From NCBI RefSeq assembly GCF_001422815.1, contig NZ_LMMP01000002.1, forward strand, positions 68,011 to 132,010: a stretch of DNA of 64,000 nt. The letters run 5' to 3'. Below the pieces are notes generated by a model. That model was not told the DNA's origin. It did no database searches and saw only the letters and a program-made list of their open reading frames with translations. Positions 25,028 through 34,500 of the stretch are shown one piece after another. Every line of letters starts with the position of its first letter. Within the stretch, counting starts at the first letter, position 1. A program made the position numbers and the translations under genes. The DNA is from Methylobacterium sp. Leaf91. Lineage in GTDB: Bacteria; Pseudomonadota; Alphaproteobacteria; Rhizobiales; Beijerinckiaceae.

Positions 25028-26068
25028 ATGGCCGCGGAGACACAGTCGACCGAGGCAAACATCGACGAGGCCGTGCCGTGCGACGATTTCCGTCGCTTCG
25101 CGGATTTCGTGCCTCTGATGATGTGGCGCTCCGATACCGAGGGCGGGGCGATCCATCACAACGAATGCTGGCTCGACTTCACCGGCCGGTCCCGCGACGA
25201 CGAGCTCGGTCATGGCTGGCGACGTGGCTTGCATCCTGACGATTTTGATCGGCATGCGGCGCTGGTCGAAGAGGCCTTCGCATCGCGCGCGCCATACTCC
25301 ATCGAGTTTCGCCTGCGCCGCCATGACGGTGCCTATCGCTGGCTGCTGAACAACGCCCGCCCCCTCACCGAGAACGGGACGTTCCAGGGCTACCTGGCCT
25401 CGTGCTTCGACATCACCGACCGCAAGCGCGCCGAAGAGCATGCCGAACACGCGCTCGTCGAGAAGGAGGCCCTTCTCGCGGAAGTGTATCACCGGGTCAG
25501 AAACAACCTTCAGGTGATGGTAAGCCTGATCGGCCTTTACGGTCGCGCCGCGCCGGCACCTTGCCGCGGCAGCTTCGAGGCGCTCGGCCAGCGCGTCCGC
25601 GCGATCGCCCTCGTCCAGCAGCATCTGCATGAGGCGCCACATATCGCGTCCATCGACCTGCGCGATTACCTCCACCGGCTCGCATCCGGCCTCGGCCAGT
25701 TGCGGCGGGCCGGGCGGATCAGCGTGACGGTGGGAGGGCGCGGCACCAGCCTCGTCGAGCCGAGGACAGCCAACGCATTGGGCATGATCGTCGCCGAGGT
25801 CGTCGCCGAATGCCTCGACGCCACGTCCGATTCCGTGTCCTGCACGATCTCGATCACCATCGATGCCACGGCTGGCGCTCCGGTTCGGCTCACCATCGTT
25901 TCCGGCGGCGATCAGCCGGCGGCCAGCGTGGCGGATGTGCCCAATCTTGGCCCCCGGCTGGTGGCGGCCTATGCCGCACAGGCCGAGATCGCGGTGCGAG
26001 GCACCGGAACGCATTCGGATCCGATGGAGCTTCAACTGCCCGAAGCTCTGGTCCATCCCTCGGAATAA
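25028..26068 (+). CDS. PAS-domain HisKA_2-type sensor histidine kinase with degenerate ATPase
   Basis: A 346-residue soluble protein. PAS/PAC covers about 20-135 (FVPLMMWRSDTEGG to YLASCFDITDRKRAEE). The HisKA_2 dimerisation helix follows with H155 in LLAEVYHRVRNNLQVMVSL, the signature of the HWE/HisKA_2 group. The C-terminal domain is poor: the N-box position (250-263, ALGMIVAEVVAECLDA) lacks both Asn residues and no clear G-boxes follow. HisKA_2 kinases feed PhyR in the general stress response, and this gene has an EcfG-type promoter, so a role in that circuit is likely. Catalysis in cis is doubtful. Confidence 0.83.
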   Translation: MAAETQSTEANIDEAVPCDDFRRFADFVPLMMWRSDTEGGAIHHNECWLDFTGRSRDDELGHGWRRGLHPDDFDRHAALVEEAFASRAPYSIEFRLRRHDGAYRWLLNNARPLTENGTFQGYLASCFDITDRKRAEEHAEHALVEKEALLAEVYHRVRNNLQVMVSLIGLYGRAAPAPCRGSFEALGQRVRAIALVQQHLHEAPHIASIDLRDYLHRLASGLGQLRRAGRISVTVGGRGTSLVEPRTANALGMIVAEVVAECLDATSDSVSCTISITIDATAGAPVRLTIVSGGDQPAASVADVPNLGPRLVAAYAAQAEIAVRGTGTHSDPMELQLPEALVHPSE

Positions 26069-26183
26069 CGGACTTTCGCGCCAGCGAGGGTCGCTTGGGT
26101 AGCCCCCGCTTCCTATATGGCTGCAACGGGCCGCGCCTTCACAGCGCGCCGTGTCGGCATTCGTAAGAGTTCAGCCCGCCATT

Positions 26184-26606
26184 ATGCTTCCGCCCATCGA
26201 AACGATCATCGACAATTTCGAAATCCTCGACGACGGGCCGGACCAGCTCGAGTATCTGATGGAACTCGGCCGTGCCTTGCCTCCCTTCCCTGATGAACTG
26301 CTCACCGAGCAGAATCGCGTCCATGGCTGCGAAAGCCAGGTTTGGGTCGATTCTAACGTCGATCATTCGCAGCAGCCTCCGCGTCTGCATTTGAGAGGAA
26401 CCAGCGACTCGTTCATCACCAAGGGATTGATCGCCCTGGTGATGGCGTTGCACGATGGAAAGACGCCGAAAGAGATCGCCCAAGTCGACGTTTTCCAGGT
26501 CTTCAAGCAGATCGGCCTTGGTGCCCACCTGACGTCGAAGCGCTCCAACGGAGTTCGGGCCATGGCCGAGCGTATCCACCGGGATGCCGCGCAACTGGCC
26601 GCCTGA
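26184..26606 (+). CDS. sufE: SufE cysteine desulfuration protein
   Basis: It accepts sulfane sulfur from the cysteine desulfurase SufS and stimulates it for Fe-S cluster assembly. The 140-residue protein has the SufE fold, with the acceptor Cys in RVHGCESQVWVDS and typical ITKGLIALVMALHDGKTP. The start at 26184 is preferred over a frame open from 26151. It is remote from any suf operon here. It could also serve the probable cysteine desulfurase at the left end of the window, but that is speculation. Confidence 0.9.
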   Translation: MLPPIETIIDNFEILDDGPDQLEYLMELGRALPPFPDELLTEQNRVHGCESQVWVDSNVDHSQQPPRLHLRGTSDSFITKGLIALVMALHDGKTPKEIAQVDVFQVFKQIGLGAHLTSKRSNGVRAMAERIHRDAAQLAA

Positions 26607-26611
26607 GCCCT

Positions 26612-27466
26612 TCAGGCGCGGTCACGCCATAGGCGCAGGCGTGACTGGCTAGGCCCTACTGCTTCCCGCTCCAGCCCGTAATGCTCCGCCAGCCGCGCCA
26701 GGGCGATACGGATGACGACCTTGGCCGAACGCGCCGGCCAACGGCGCTCGGCTTCAATCATCTCCAGGCCTTTCACGAAGCCGCAGAGATCGATCAATAA
26801 TCCGGACAGGTCGCTGCCTACCGCACTGAGTGCCGCTCGGACTCGCTGCCGGGCCGCCAGCATGGCGTCCGACCCAGCCGAGGGATCGCGCGGGCCCCCA
26901 CCATCCACCTTGACCCCGCTCCAGTCCGAACCCATCCGGGGCATCATTGCCCCCATGGTCATGTCGCGTCGCAGCCGCTCGCCCGCCTCGAAACAGGCGG
27001 CGTCGATCAGGGGCGTCCCGTCCCGATCCCGCCGCCGGGCCATCCAGGCAAGTGGACTTTCCGATGTGTCGCGAACCGGTCGGCTCGGTTCCCCGCGGCC
27101 TTCGAGATCGAGATGCTGTGCGAGATAGGGGGTGTCCCGGCCGGCCCGTTCCCGCCGTAGCCTGGCCCGGCCCGCGGCGCTGATGGTCAGCCTGGCACGA
27201 CGCCCATCCGCCTGTTCGGCGAGATCGCAGGACAGGAGGGTCTGACCGGCCTGCGCGAGGTAGCGCCCGCGACTTACCGAGATCCCGTCGCCACCGTTGC
27301 GGACGATGATGTCTCCCTCGGCCAAAGGGTCCGACAACGCGTAGGCCCCCTCCACGTCGAGGGCCGTGAGAAGGCGGGCCGCATCGCGGCTGAGTTCCGT
27401 CGGAACACTGACCGACAATGGTCGACGGCTGGTGCTGCGTGTTTGGCCGATCCGGGATGTGTTCAT
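26612..27466 (-). CDS. DUF6456 domain protein, probable DNA-binding
   Basis: A 284-residue protein. The N-terminal third (about 20-110) resembles a winged-helix-like segment (ELSRDAARLLTALDVEGAYA to RARLTISAAGRARLRRE). The C-terminal part (about 130-280) is the DUF6456 region: ESPLAWMARRRDRDGTPLID, EAGERLRRDMTMGAMMPR, and a final helical block ending SQSRLRLWRDRA. The family is restricted mainly to alphaproteobacteria and often lies next to mucR, as here. Role probably regulatory; targets unknown. Convergent with sufE. Confidence 0.75.
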   Translation of the reverse strand: MNTSRIGQTRSTSRRPLSVSVPTELSRDAARLLTALDVEGAYALSDPLAEGDIIVRNGGDGISVSRGRYLAQAGQTLLSCDLAEQADGRRARLTISAAGRARLRRERAGRDTPYLAQHLDLEGRGEPSRPVRDTSESPLAWMARRRDRDGTPLIDAACFEAGERLRRDMTMGAMMPRMGSDWSGVKVDGGGPRDPSAGSDAMLAARQRVRAALSAVGSDLSGLLIDLCGFVKGLEMIEAERRWPARSAKVVIRIALARLAEHYGLEREAVGPSQSRLRLWRDRA

Positions 27467-27603
27467 GATATGTTCCCTAGCGCGTGACAGCGGGTGCCGC
27501 GTTGGCCCAGGGAAAAATAAAGGAAAAATATCCTAGCGCAAGCGGCTTTTGTTCAGCGCCGCTCACGGGCACGAACAGTCCCCGCTCCTGCGGAACGGGA
27601 AAT

Positions 27604-27636
27604 GGCCGGGCTGCGAGATTTCGCGAATGCCCGGCC
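27604..27636 (-). terminator. Hairpin after mucR
   Basis: GGCCGGGC (27604-27611) pairs with GCCCGGCC (27629-27636); the loop itself holds a short TGCGA/TCGCG-type stem. It lies 8 bp beyond the mucR stop on the minus strand. The following bases are only mildly T-rich. Confidence 0.5.
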
Positions 27637-27643
27637 GGTCGAT

Positions 27644-28078
27644 TTACGCTGCTTCGTCGTAGGTCCCGTTCCGGGTCTGGCCGAGACCGATCGCCTTGGC
27701 GAGGTCCGAACGAGCCTTGGCGTAGTTCGGGGCGACCATCGGGTAGTCCGACGGCAAGCCCCACTTCGCCCGGTACTGTTCCGGGCTCATATCGTACTTC
27801 GCGCGAAGGTGGCGCTTAAGCGATTTGAATACGCGGCCGTCCTCGAGGCAGATGATGTGGTCGGCAGTCACCGACTTCTTGACGGGAACGGCAGGCTGCT
27901 GCGGGGCGGCTGCGACTTTGGCCTCGGTTTCACCGCTCGCGACCTGGGTCAGCGAGGCGTGGATCTTTGTAATGAGCTGTGCGAGCTCACCGACAGGCAC
28001 AGGATTGTTGCTCACATAGGCCGAGACGATGTCGACCGTCAGTTCAACGAAGTCGGCCGAATTCTCAATGTCGCTCAT
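27644..28078 (-). CDS. mucR: MucR/Ros family transcriptional regulator
   Basis: A 144-residue regulator of the Ros/MucR family, which act as AT-preferring, nucleoid-type repressors of exopolysaccharide, cell-cycle and virulence genes. The zinc-finger-like core reads HIICLEDGRVFKSLKRHL, followed by YDMSPEQYRAKWGLPSDYP. Of the usual four zinc ligands only C77 and H90 are plainly kept; position 80 is Asp and the last His position is Lys/Tyr. Zinc-independent Ros homologues with such changes are known. The N-terminus (VELTVDIVSAYVSNN) is the usual oligomerisation region. The gene faces a 500-bp AT-richer region where autoregulation could occur. Confidence 0.92.
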   Translation of the reverse strand: MSDIENSADFVELTVDIVSAYVSNNPVPVGELAQLITKIHASLTQVASGETEAKVAAAPQQPAVPVKKSVTADHIICLEDGRVFKSLKRHLRAKYDMSPEQYRAKWGLPSDYPMVAPNYAKARSDLAKAIGLGQTRNGTYDEAA

Positions 28079-28581
28079 TGTCTAAACGGTTCCCTTAAGC
28101 ACGATGCCGGTAACAGTCTGTTAAGTATGCGGGCGAGGAGCCAAGAGGCGTTTTGGCAAACCACGGCATTGACTTTCGGCATCGTGGCGTCACGCAGCGG
28201 TGTTCCATGATGATGGGAGATGGTAATCGCCATGTCAGTCATTTTATGATATTCAAGTTGGCCCTGCAAGACATAAGTCAAACCTCTGGATATGCCGAAT
28301 CAAGATTTTTGAACAATAGTTCAATTCAGCGTGATCATGCATTGGCGCAAGTTTGACGTCATTTATGCATGCATGATTGGACGCATTCTGATTCCGCGCA
28401 TTCCCGATCGGTTGACCGGTCTGGCACAGTTCGGCCGAAGACGGCAGGAAAAGACTTTCCGCTCCACCTTGCCCACAGCGTTCAGCTGGGACACATGCAG
28501 ACATCGAAGGCGATCACGAGCCGAATTGATCGCCGCTACGCTATTCAGCCGACGATGTTTGGCAACCTTGCAGGTGTATCC
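28079..28581. other. Divergent regulatory region between mucR and oligopeptidase B
   Basis: About 500 bp, clearly richer in A/T than its surroundings, with TA steps and an inverted repeat TTGAAC-AATA-GTTCAA at 28309-28324. MucR proteins favour such DNA, so autoregulation and control of the peptidase gene are plausible. The frame of the peptidase is open through 28369-28581, but that part has no ribosome site and no family similarity; no other gene was seen. Confidence 0.5.
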
Positions 28582-30750
28582 ATGGACGATCTTTTCCACC
28601 TGGAAAGCAAGTCGCCTGTCCCTGACGTGCGCCCGCACACATTCACGGTGCATGGCCGATCAATTTCCGACAATTATGCTTGGCTAAAAGCCGAGAACTG
28701 GCGCGACGTCCTGAAGGATCCTAGTGCCCTTCCATCGGATATCCGCGAACATCTCAATGCTGAGAATGCTTATACGGAAGCCGCGCTCGGCGATCTCGAG
28801 CCCTTGCGGAAGACGCTGGTAGCGGAGATGCGCGGGCGCATCCGCGAGGACGATAGCGGCGTACCCGAGCCGGACGGTGCATTCGCCTATTACACCCGGC
28901 ATCGCGAGGGTGGGCAGCATCCCCTCGTCTGCCGCCGGCCGCGCACGGTGGTGGTGATCCCCGGTCATGGGGCGGAGACCGCCGGTACGGGTGGGGCTGA
29001 GGAGGGCGAAGTGGTCCTGCTGGATGGTGACGAGGAGGGGAGGGGCCTCGCCTTCTTCGAGCTCGCGGCGGCGGTGCATTCGGACGACCATGCTCGCCTT
29101 GCCTGGAGCGCGGATTCCAAGGGGTCCGAGCTTCACACGATCCGCGTCCGCGATCTCGGCACGGGACAGGATCTTCCGGACCGCGTCGAATCGACCACCG
29201 GCGAAGTGGTCTGGGCAGCGAATGGCCTGTCGTTCCATTACGTAGCCGTGGACGAGAACCATCGTCCCGCCCGCGTCATGCATCACGTCGTCGGGACGGA
29301 CCAGTCCGCCGACAGCATGCTCTATGAGGAGCGCGATTCTGGCTTCTTCGTCCATATCGAGACGACCCAATCGCGCGATTACCTGGCCATCACGGCAAGT
29401 GACCACGAAACCTCGGAAGTGCATCTCCTCGATCGCCGGTCGCCGGATGCAACACTGCTATGCGTTCAGCCGCGGGAGCCGCTGCTCATCTACTCCGTGG
29501 AGAATTGGGGGAACCACCTCTTCATTCTAACCAATGCGGACGGGGCTGAGGACTTCAAGATCGTCACCACCCGCATCGGTGCGTCGGGCCGCGCCAATTG
29601 GACCGATCTGATTCCACACCGGCGCGGTGTGATGATCCGCCACCAGCATGTCATCGCCCAGCATCTCGTGCGTCTCGAGATCGAGAATGCGCGGCCCCGC
29701 ATCGTCGTCCGCGATACGCAGGGCAACGAGCACATCGTGGCCTTCGCCGAGGAAGCCTATTCCCTCGGCCTCCAGCCGGGCCATGAATTCGAGACGGCGG
29801 TGATCCGGTTCACCTATTCGTCGATGACGACGCCGGCCGAGACCTACGACTACGATTGTTCGACCCGCGCCCGTCAGTTGCGCAAGCGCCAGACCATCCC
29901 CAGCGGGCACGATCCCGCCGCCTATGTGACACGCCGGATTTTCGCCACGGCACCGGACGGAGAGAGCGTGCCTATCTCGCTCCTCCACCGTCGTGACCTC
30001 GTCCTCGACGGCTCGTCTCCGCTGCTACTCTATGGCTATGGCTCCTATGGCACCCTGATGCCGGCGGCGTTCCGCACCAACCTGCTGTCGCTGGTGGATC
30101 GCGGCTTCGTCTACGCCATCGCCCATGTGCGCGGCGGAACGGAGAAGGGCTGGCACTGGTACATGGACGGCAAGCGGGCCAAAAAGCCCAACACCTTCTC
30201 GGACTTCGTCGCCTGCGGTCGCGCCCTGGCGGACGCCGGATACACGACGTCGGGGCGCATCGTCGCCCATGGCGGATCGGCTGGGGGGATGCTGATGGGG
30301 GCTGTGGCCAACCTCGCGCCGGACCTCTTCGCCGGGATCGTCGCAGACGTGCCCTTCGTCGACGTGCTCAACACCATGCTCGACGGCGACCTGCCGCTGA
30401 CCCCGCCGGAATGGCCGGAATGGGGCAATCCGGGCGCGAGCGTCGAGGATTTCGAGAGCATCCTGTCCTACTCGCCCTACGACAACGTCTCGGCGCAGAA
30501 CTACCCGGCGATCCTGGCGCTCGGCGGACTCACCGACCCGCGCGTGACCTATTGGGAGCCGGCGAAATGGGTGGCGCGCCTGCGCGCCACCATGACCGGC
30601 GGAGGCCCCGTCCTGATGCGGATCAACATGGAAGCCGGCCATGGCGGGGCGGCGGGACGCTTCGACCGGCTGGAAGAAGTGGCCCTGATCTATGCCTTCG
30701 CCCTCCGGGCGGCGGGGCTGGCTGGTGGCAGCGAGAGCCTGCAGCCGTGA
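28582..30750 (+). CDS. ptrB: Oligopeptidase B-type prolyl oligopeptidase (S9A)
   Basis: A 722-residue serine peptidase cutting after basic residues in short peptides. An N-terminal seven-blade propeller (about 70-420) is followed by an alpha/beta hydrolase domain. Nucleophile S566 in AHGGSAGGMLMGAVAN; His 687 in EAGHGGAAGRFDRLEE; catalytic Asp in the LGGLTDPRVTYWEPAKW block. SPVPDVRPHTFTVHGRSISD near the start and YGYGSYGTLMPAAFRTN are typical of oligopeptidase B. I place the start at the ATG at 28582, which follows GCAGGTG and begins the family homology. The downstream DUF3298 gene overlaps its stop. Confidence 0.9.
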   Translation: MDDLFHLESKSPVPDVRPHTFTVHGRSISDNYAWLKAENWRDVLKDPSALPSDIREHLNAENAYTEAALGDLEPLRKTLVAEMRGRIREDDSGVPEPDGAFAYYTRHREGGQHPLVCRRPRTVVVIPGHGAETAGTGGAEEGEVVLLDGDEEGRGLAFFELAAAVHSDDHARLAWSADSKGSELHTIRVRDLGTGQDLPDRVESTTGEVVWAANGLSFHYVAVDENHRPARVMHHVVGTDQSADSMLYEERDSGFFVHIETTQSRDYLAITASDHETSEVHLLDRRSPDATLLCVQPREPLLIYSVENWGNHLFILTNADGAEDFKIVTTRIGASGRANWTDLIPHRRGVMIRHQHVIAQHLVRLEIENARPRIVVRDTQGNEHIVAFAEEAYSLGLQPGHEFETAVIRFTYSSMTTPAETYDYDCSTRARQLRKRQTIPSGHDPAAYVTRRIFATAPDGESVPISLLHRRDLVLDGSSPLLLYGYGSYGTLMPAAFRTNLLSLVDRGFVYAIAHVRGGTEKGWHWYMDGKRAKKPNTFSDFVACGRALADAGYTTSGRIVAHGGSAGGMLMGAVANLAPDLFAGIVADVPFVDVLNTMLDGDLPLTPPEWPEWGNPGASVEDFESILSYSPYDNVSAQNYPAILALGGLTDPRVTYWEPAKWVARLRATMTGGGPVLMRINMEAGHGGAAGRFDRLEEVALIYAFALRAAGLAGGSESLQP

Positions 30751-31532
30751 CGGCCTTCATCCGAACCGCTGCCGCCGCTGGGTGCTTCCTGGCGACGCTG
30801 GTGCCGGGCGCGGCAGCGGACAGGACGGTGGCCCTCGAGGTTCCCCCCGACCTCGCCAAGGATCTGTCGGCGATGCCGCGGATCGCCAACCCCGTCGACG
30901 ACGCCGAGCGGCGGATCAACACCGCCGTTCAGCGCCTAGACGGAGCGGCGCGTAAAGCCGCGGCCGAGTGTCTGGCGCAGGGAGGCAAACATGCCGATTA
31001 CGGCCGGCATATCGACGTGACGATGCGGGGCCCCCGCTTCCTCAGCTACACGATGACGGACAGCGCCTTCTGCGGCGGCGTACATCCCAATACCGGCACC
31101 TCGGCGATCGTCTACGACCTCGTTTCCGGTGCTCCCGTCGATTGGACCGCGCTGCTTCCGCCCGCTCTCACCGGCAAGGTCGCGCTCCAGACCGAGATGG
31201 ATGGAAGCAGGATGGTGTCCCTGTCCTCCAAGCGGCTCTTCGACCTCTACCTCAAGGCTTATCGCCCCAGGACCGGTCAGGCGAAGGCGGATGCCGACGA
31301 CGACGAGTGCCGGGAGGCGGTATCGATGCCAGATGGCGATGGGCCGCCTGCGATGACTGTCTGGCTCGATGCGAAGGCGGGTGGCCTCGCAGTCCAGTTC
31401 GACCTCGCCCATGTCGTCCAGGCCTGCGCCGACGTGGAGGTCATTCCCCTCGCTACCCTCAAAGCCGAGGGCGCCAATGCCGTGCTGACCGACGCAATCG
31501 TGGCGGCCCGGGCCGCGCTGCCTGTTCCCTGA
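30747..31532 (+). CDS. Secreted DUF3298/RsiV-like protein
   Basis: A 261-residue exported protein starting with GTG that overlaps the peptidase stop by 4 bp. The signal peptide reads TAFIRTAAAAGCFLATLVPG. The mature part has the PdaC/RsiV-type pattern: DVTMRGPRFLSYTMTDSAF, CGGVHPNTGTSAIVYDLVSG, PVDWTALLP, and a late VQFDLAHVVQACADVEVIPL. Family members include the lysozyme-binding anti-sigma factor RsiV, but there is no transmembrane or anti-sigma domain here, so only a periplasmic ligand-binding role is suggested. Four Cys may form disulfides. Confidence 0.8.
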   Translation: MTAFIRTAAAAGCFLATLVPGAAADRTVALEVPPDLAKDLSAMPRIANPVDDAERRINTAVQRLDGAARKAAAECLAQGGKHADYGRHIDVTMRGPRFLSYTMTDSAFCGGVHPNTGTSAIVYDLVSGAPVDWTALLPPALTGKVALQTEMDGSRMVSLSSKRLFDLYLKAYRPRTGQAKADADDDECREAVSMPDGDGPPAMTVWLDAKAGGLAVQFDLAHVVQACADVEVIPLATLKAEGANAVLTDAIVAARAALPVP

Positions 31533-31560
31533 TCGTCTTCGTTCCTGAAACCGGCCGCGA

Positions 31561-34500
31561 TCAGGGCTGCGGTGCGGGCGGTTCGACAACCCGGCCTGGA
31601 AGGACATCCGGGGCCGGTACGCCATCGGCGGCGCGGCGAGCGGCATCGTCTAGGTTCGGTGCGAGTGCGCGAATGCGCGTCTGACGGGCGGCCTCCTCGG
31701 CGGCCGCCTTCTCCGCTGCGGCTTTTTCGGCCGCCGCCTTGATGGCGGCGGCACGGGCCTTGTCCATCTCGATCCTGGCGCGACGCCGCTGGCGCTCGAT
31801 TTGATCGGCCTCGAACACTTCGATCTTATCGAGTTCGCGCTGCAGGACTACGGCAGCGAGGCCGGTGGTCAGGGGCCCGGTATCGACACTGCGGTCGGGC
31901 TTCGCGAGCGGGCCGGAATAGGCGAGCTGTATCGAGGGAATCCCTCCGGTCCAGCCCTTCGGAGCGCCGCCACCCGTCAATGTCCCGCGTGCATCGAACC
32001 GCCCCGTCGTCAGGTCGACGGAGAGGGTACCGGCCCAGCGCGGTCCGCCGAGATCGAAGGTGAGGGGCGCGGCACGCAGTGAGCCGCCCGAGAGGGTCGC
32101 GGGTGCCTTCACCGTTCCCTTCACTGCCATGGGCGCGGTGGCGAGTTCCTCGGCCACCAGGGCCTGGAGCCGTCCCTCCCGGAGCGGATCGTCTTCCGCG
32201 AGCGCCTTGGCCAGGGCGCGCTCGATCCCGCCCGGATCGCCGCCGGGAAGCACCAGATTGGTAAGGCTGAGATCGCCGCTTCCGCCCAGATTGTTCGCCA
32301 TGTTCGCGAGGCTCTGGCCCGAAGCGCCGAAGCGAAGGGTCGCGCTGGCCCGGCCGGAGATCGGTCCCGGACCGACGAGGTCCGCGATGGCGGCGTCGCT
32401 CAGGCTGCCTTCCCCGGAGATCGCTGCCGCGCCACCCTGCCGGGACAACGTGATGTTGCCGACGAGGCGTCCCCCGGCGAGACGTCCGTTGACGTCGCGA
32501 ATCGTGAGGACGCCGTTGTCGAGCCGGGCACCGAAAGCCGCCCCTTCGGCGGTAAAGCGCCGGCCGAGATCGAGCTTATCCACCCTGACGTCAAGGTCGA
32601 TGGGCGGTCTGACAGCCGGCGCTGCGCCGAACCGTGCGCCGTCTCCGGCTTCCGGTTTCTTCGCGTCGGGCGGGACGATCAGGGAAGCGGCGAGCCAGGG
32701 CAGCGAGAGCCGGCCGAGCGCGACGCTGCCGAAGATGTCGCCGGCGGGCGATCGGTTGACATTGGCGAGGACCGTGGCCCCCGCGATCCGCCCGGTGACG
32801 TCGGCATGGGCATCGCGTCCGGCCCGCGACAGACCGAGGAGCAGTTCCGCCGGCATCGGCGAGGGTAGGGCATCCGTGCTCCCGGCGAGAACGAGGAAGG
32901 GCGCGAGATCCGGCGTCTTCAAAAGGATCTCGCCGGCTTCCGGCGGGGTCTGGCCCGGACCGGGCACGACCGGCTTCACCGTTGCGAGCGTGAGGTCGGC
33001 GATGGTGCCGGAGATATCGAGGCCGAGGGCCGGAACCGAGCCGTCGGGCGCGGGCTGACCGCGTGCTCCGCTGATGTGCAGGGCCGCCGGCTTGCGCAGG
33101 GCGGCCATGTCCTCGCGCTCGAACCAACGTCCGGCGAGCGGCGTCGTCAGATCGAGGGACAGGCTGTCGATACGCCCGCCCCGCGAGAGCAGGTCGAGGC
33201 CGAGGCTGCCGCCTGCGGCTGTTCCGCTGGCGCTGGTGCGCAGGGTGTCGGCGGCACCCGCCTCGCGCTCCAGGGTCACGGCGAGATCGAGGCTGCCCGC
33301 CCGCAGGAAGCCGGGGATCATCCGAGCCTCGGCCATCCACGTCCGGTCGAGAAGGGCGATGAGGGGGGCGGCTACCGGCGCCCACATCCGGCCCGCGATA
33401 CGGCCTGACCCATCCGGCGCGATCCGGCCCGACAGCTTGGCGTTGGCGCCGGCGAGGTCGGTGACGTCGAGGCTGCCGACGTTCAGGCTCGCTCCGTCCG
33501 ACTGGATGCTGGCGGCGATGGTTCCGTTGCCCGAATGGGCCCCGGCCGGCCCGTAGCGCACGTCCCGCGCCTGGATCGTCAGGCCGAGGTCGTGGTCGTG
33601 AAGGCCGGACAAGGCGCTGCCGAAGGAAGGCAGAGCTGCGACATCGATTCCTTGCGCCGAAAGCTGAGCATCGAAGCGCCCGCGCCCGCCCGATTCGGCC
33701 TGGGTATAGCGGGCGTTGCCGGTGATCCGCGCCTCGCCGAGGGAGAGCCGGAGGTTTCGCAGTGACGAGGACGGGCTCGCCGTCGAGACGTCCGCGGATA
33801 CCTGAATCGGGCGCCCGTCCATCACCGCGACAGCCGGGCCGCCGAGGCCGAACTTGCGCAGGTACCGCCCGAACCCGTCGGAAGCGGCGGCATCCAGGGA
33901 GACGTTACCCGTGAAGCGCAGGGCCGGTTGCGTATCGACCTCTCCGGATGCGGTGAGGGCGGTGTTGCCCGGCGCCGTCACCGAGAAGCGCCGAAGCGCG
34001 AGGCCTCCCGTCCGGTCGAACGTGCCGGACAGCTGGAGATTCGTCCATTCGTCGAGGCCGAGGCCGATGCTTTCGAGGGCGAGGTCCAGATCGACCATCA
34101 TCGGCAGTTCGGATCCGGCGCGGGGCATCCCGCGCGCCAGCATGGCCTGACCGGCCGTTGAAATCAGGAAGGCATCGAGGTCGAGGCGGCGCGCCTCCAG
34201 GGTCAGTGCTGCCCGCCAGGAGCGCAGATCGATTCGTCCGGTTCCGGCCAGTCGCATGGCCTGACCGCCGGGATCGATTTCGGCCTTCACGTCGGAGAAC
34301 CGCACCACCGGTCCCCGCGCCTTGAACGTGCCGCCCAGGGAGAACGGCAGGTAGGCGCCCGCCACCTGAACCGGCGGCCCGACCACGACCCGCGCCGATC
34401 CTTCGGCCTTCGGAATCATCGCACGCAGCTGGCTACCCTGTGCGGGAGCCTCGCCGGGCACAGGTTCGAGTCGGATACGAGTGTCGGCCTCGAAGCGCGG

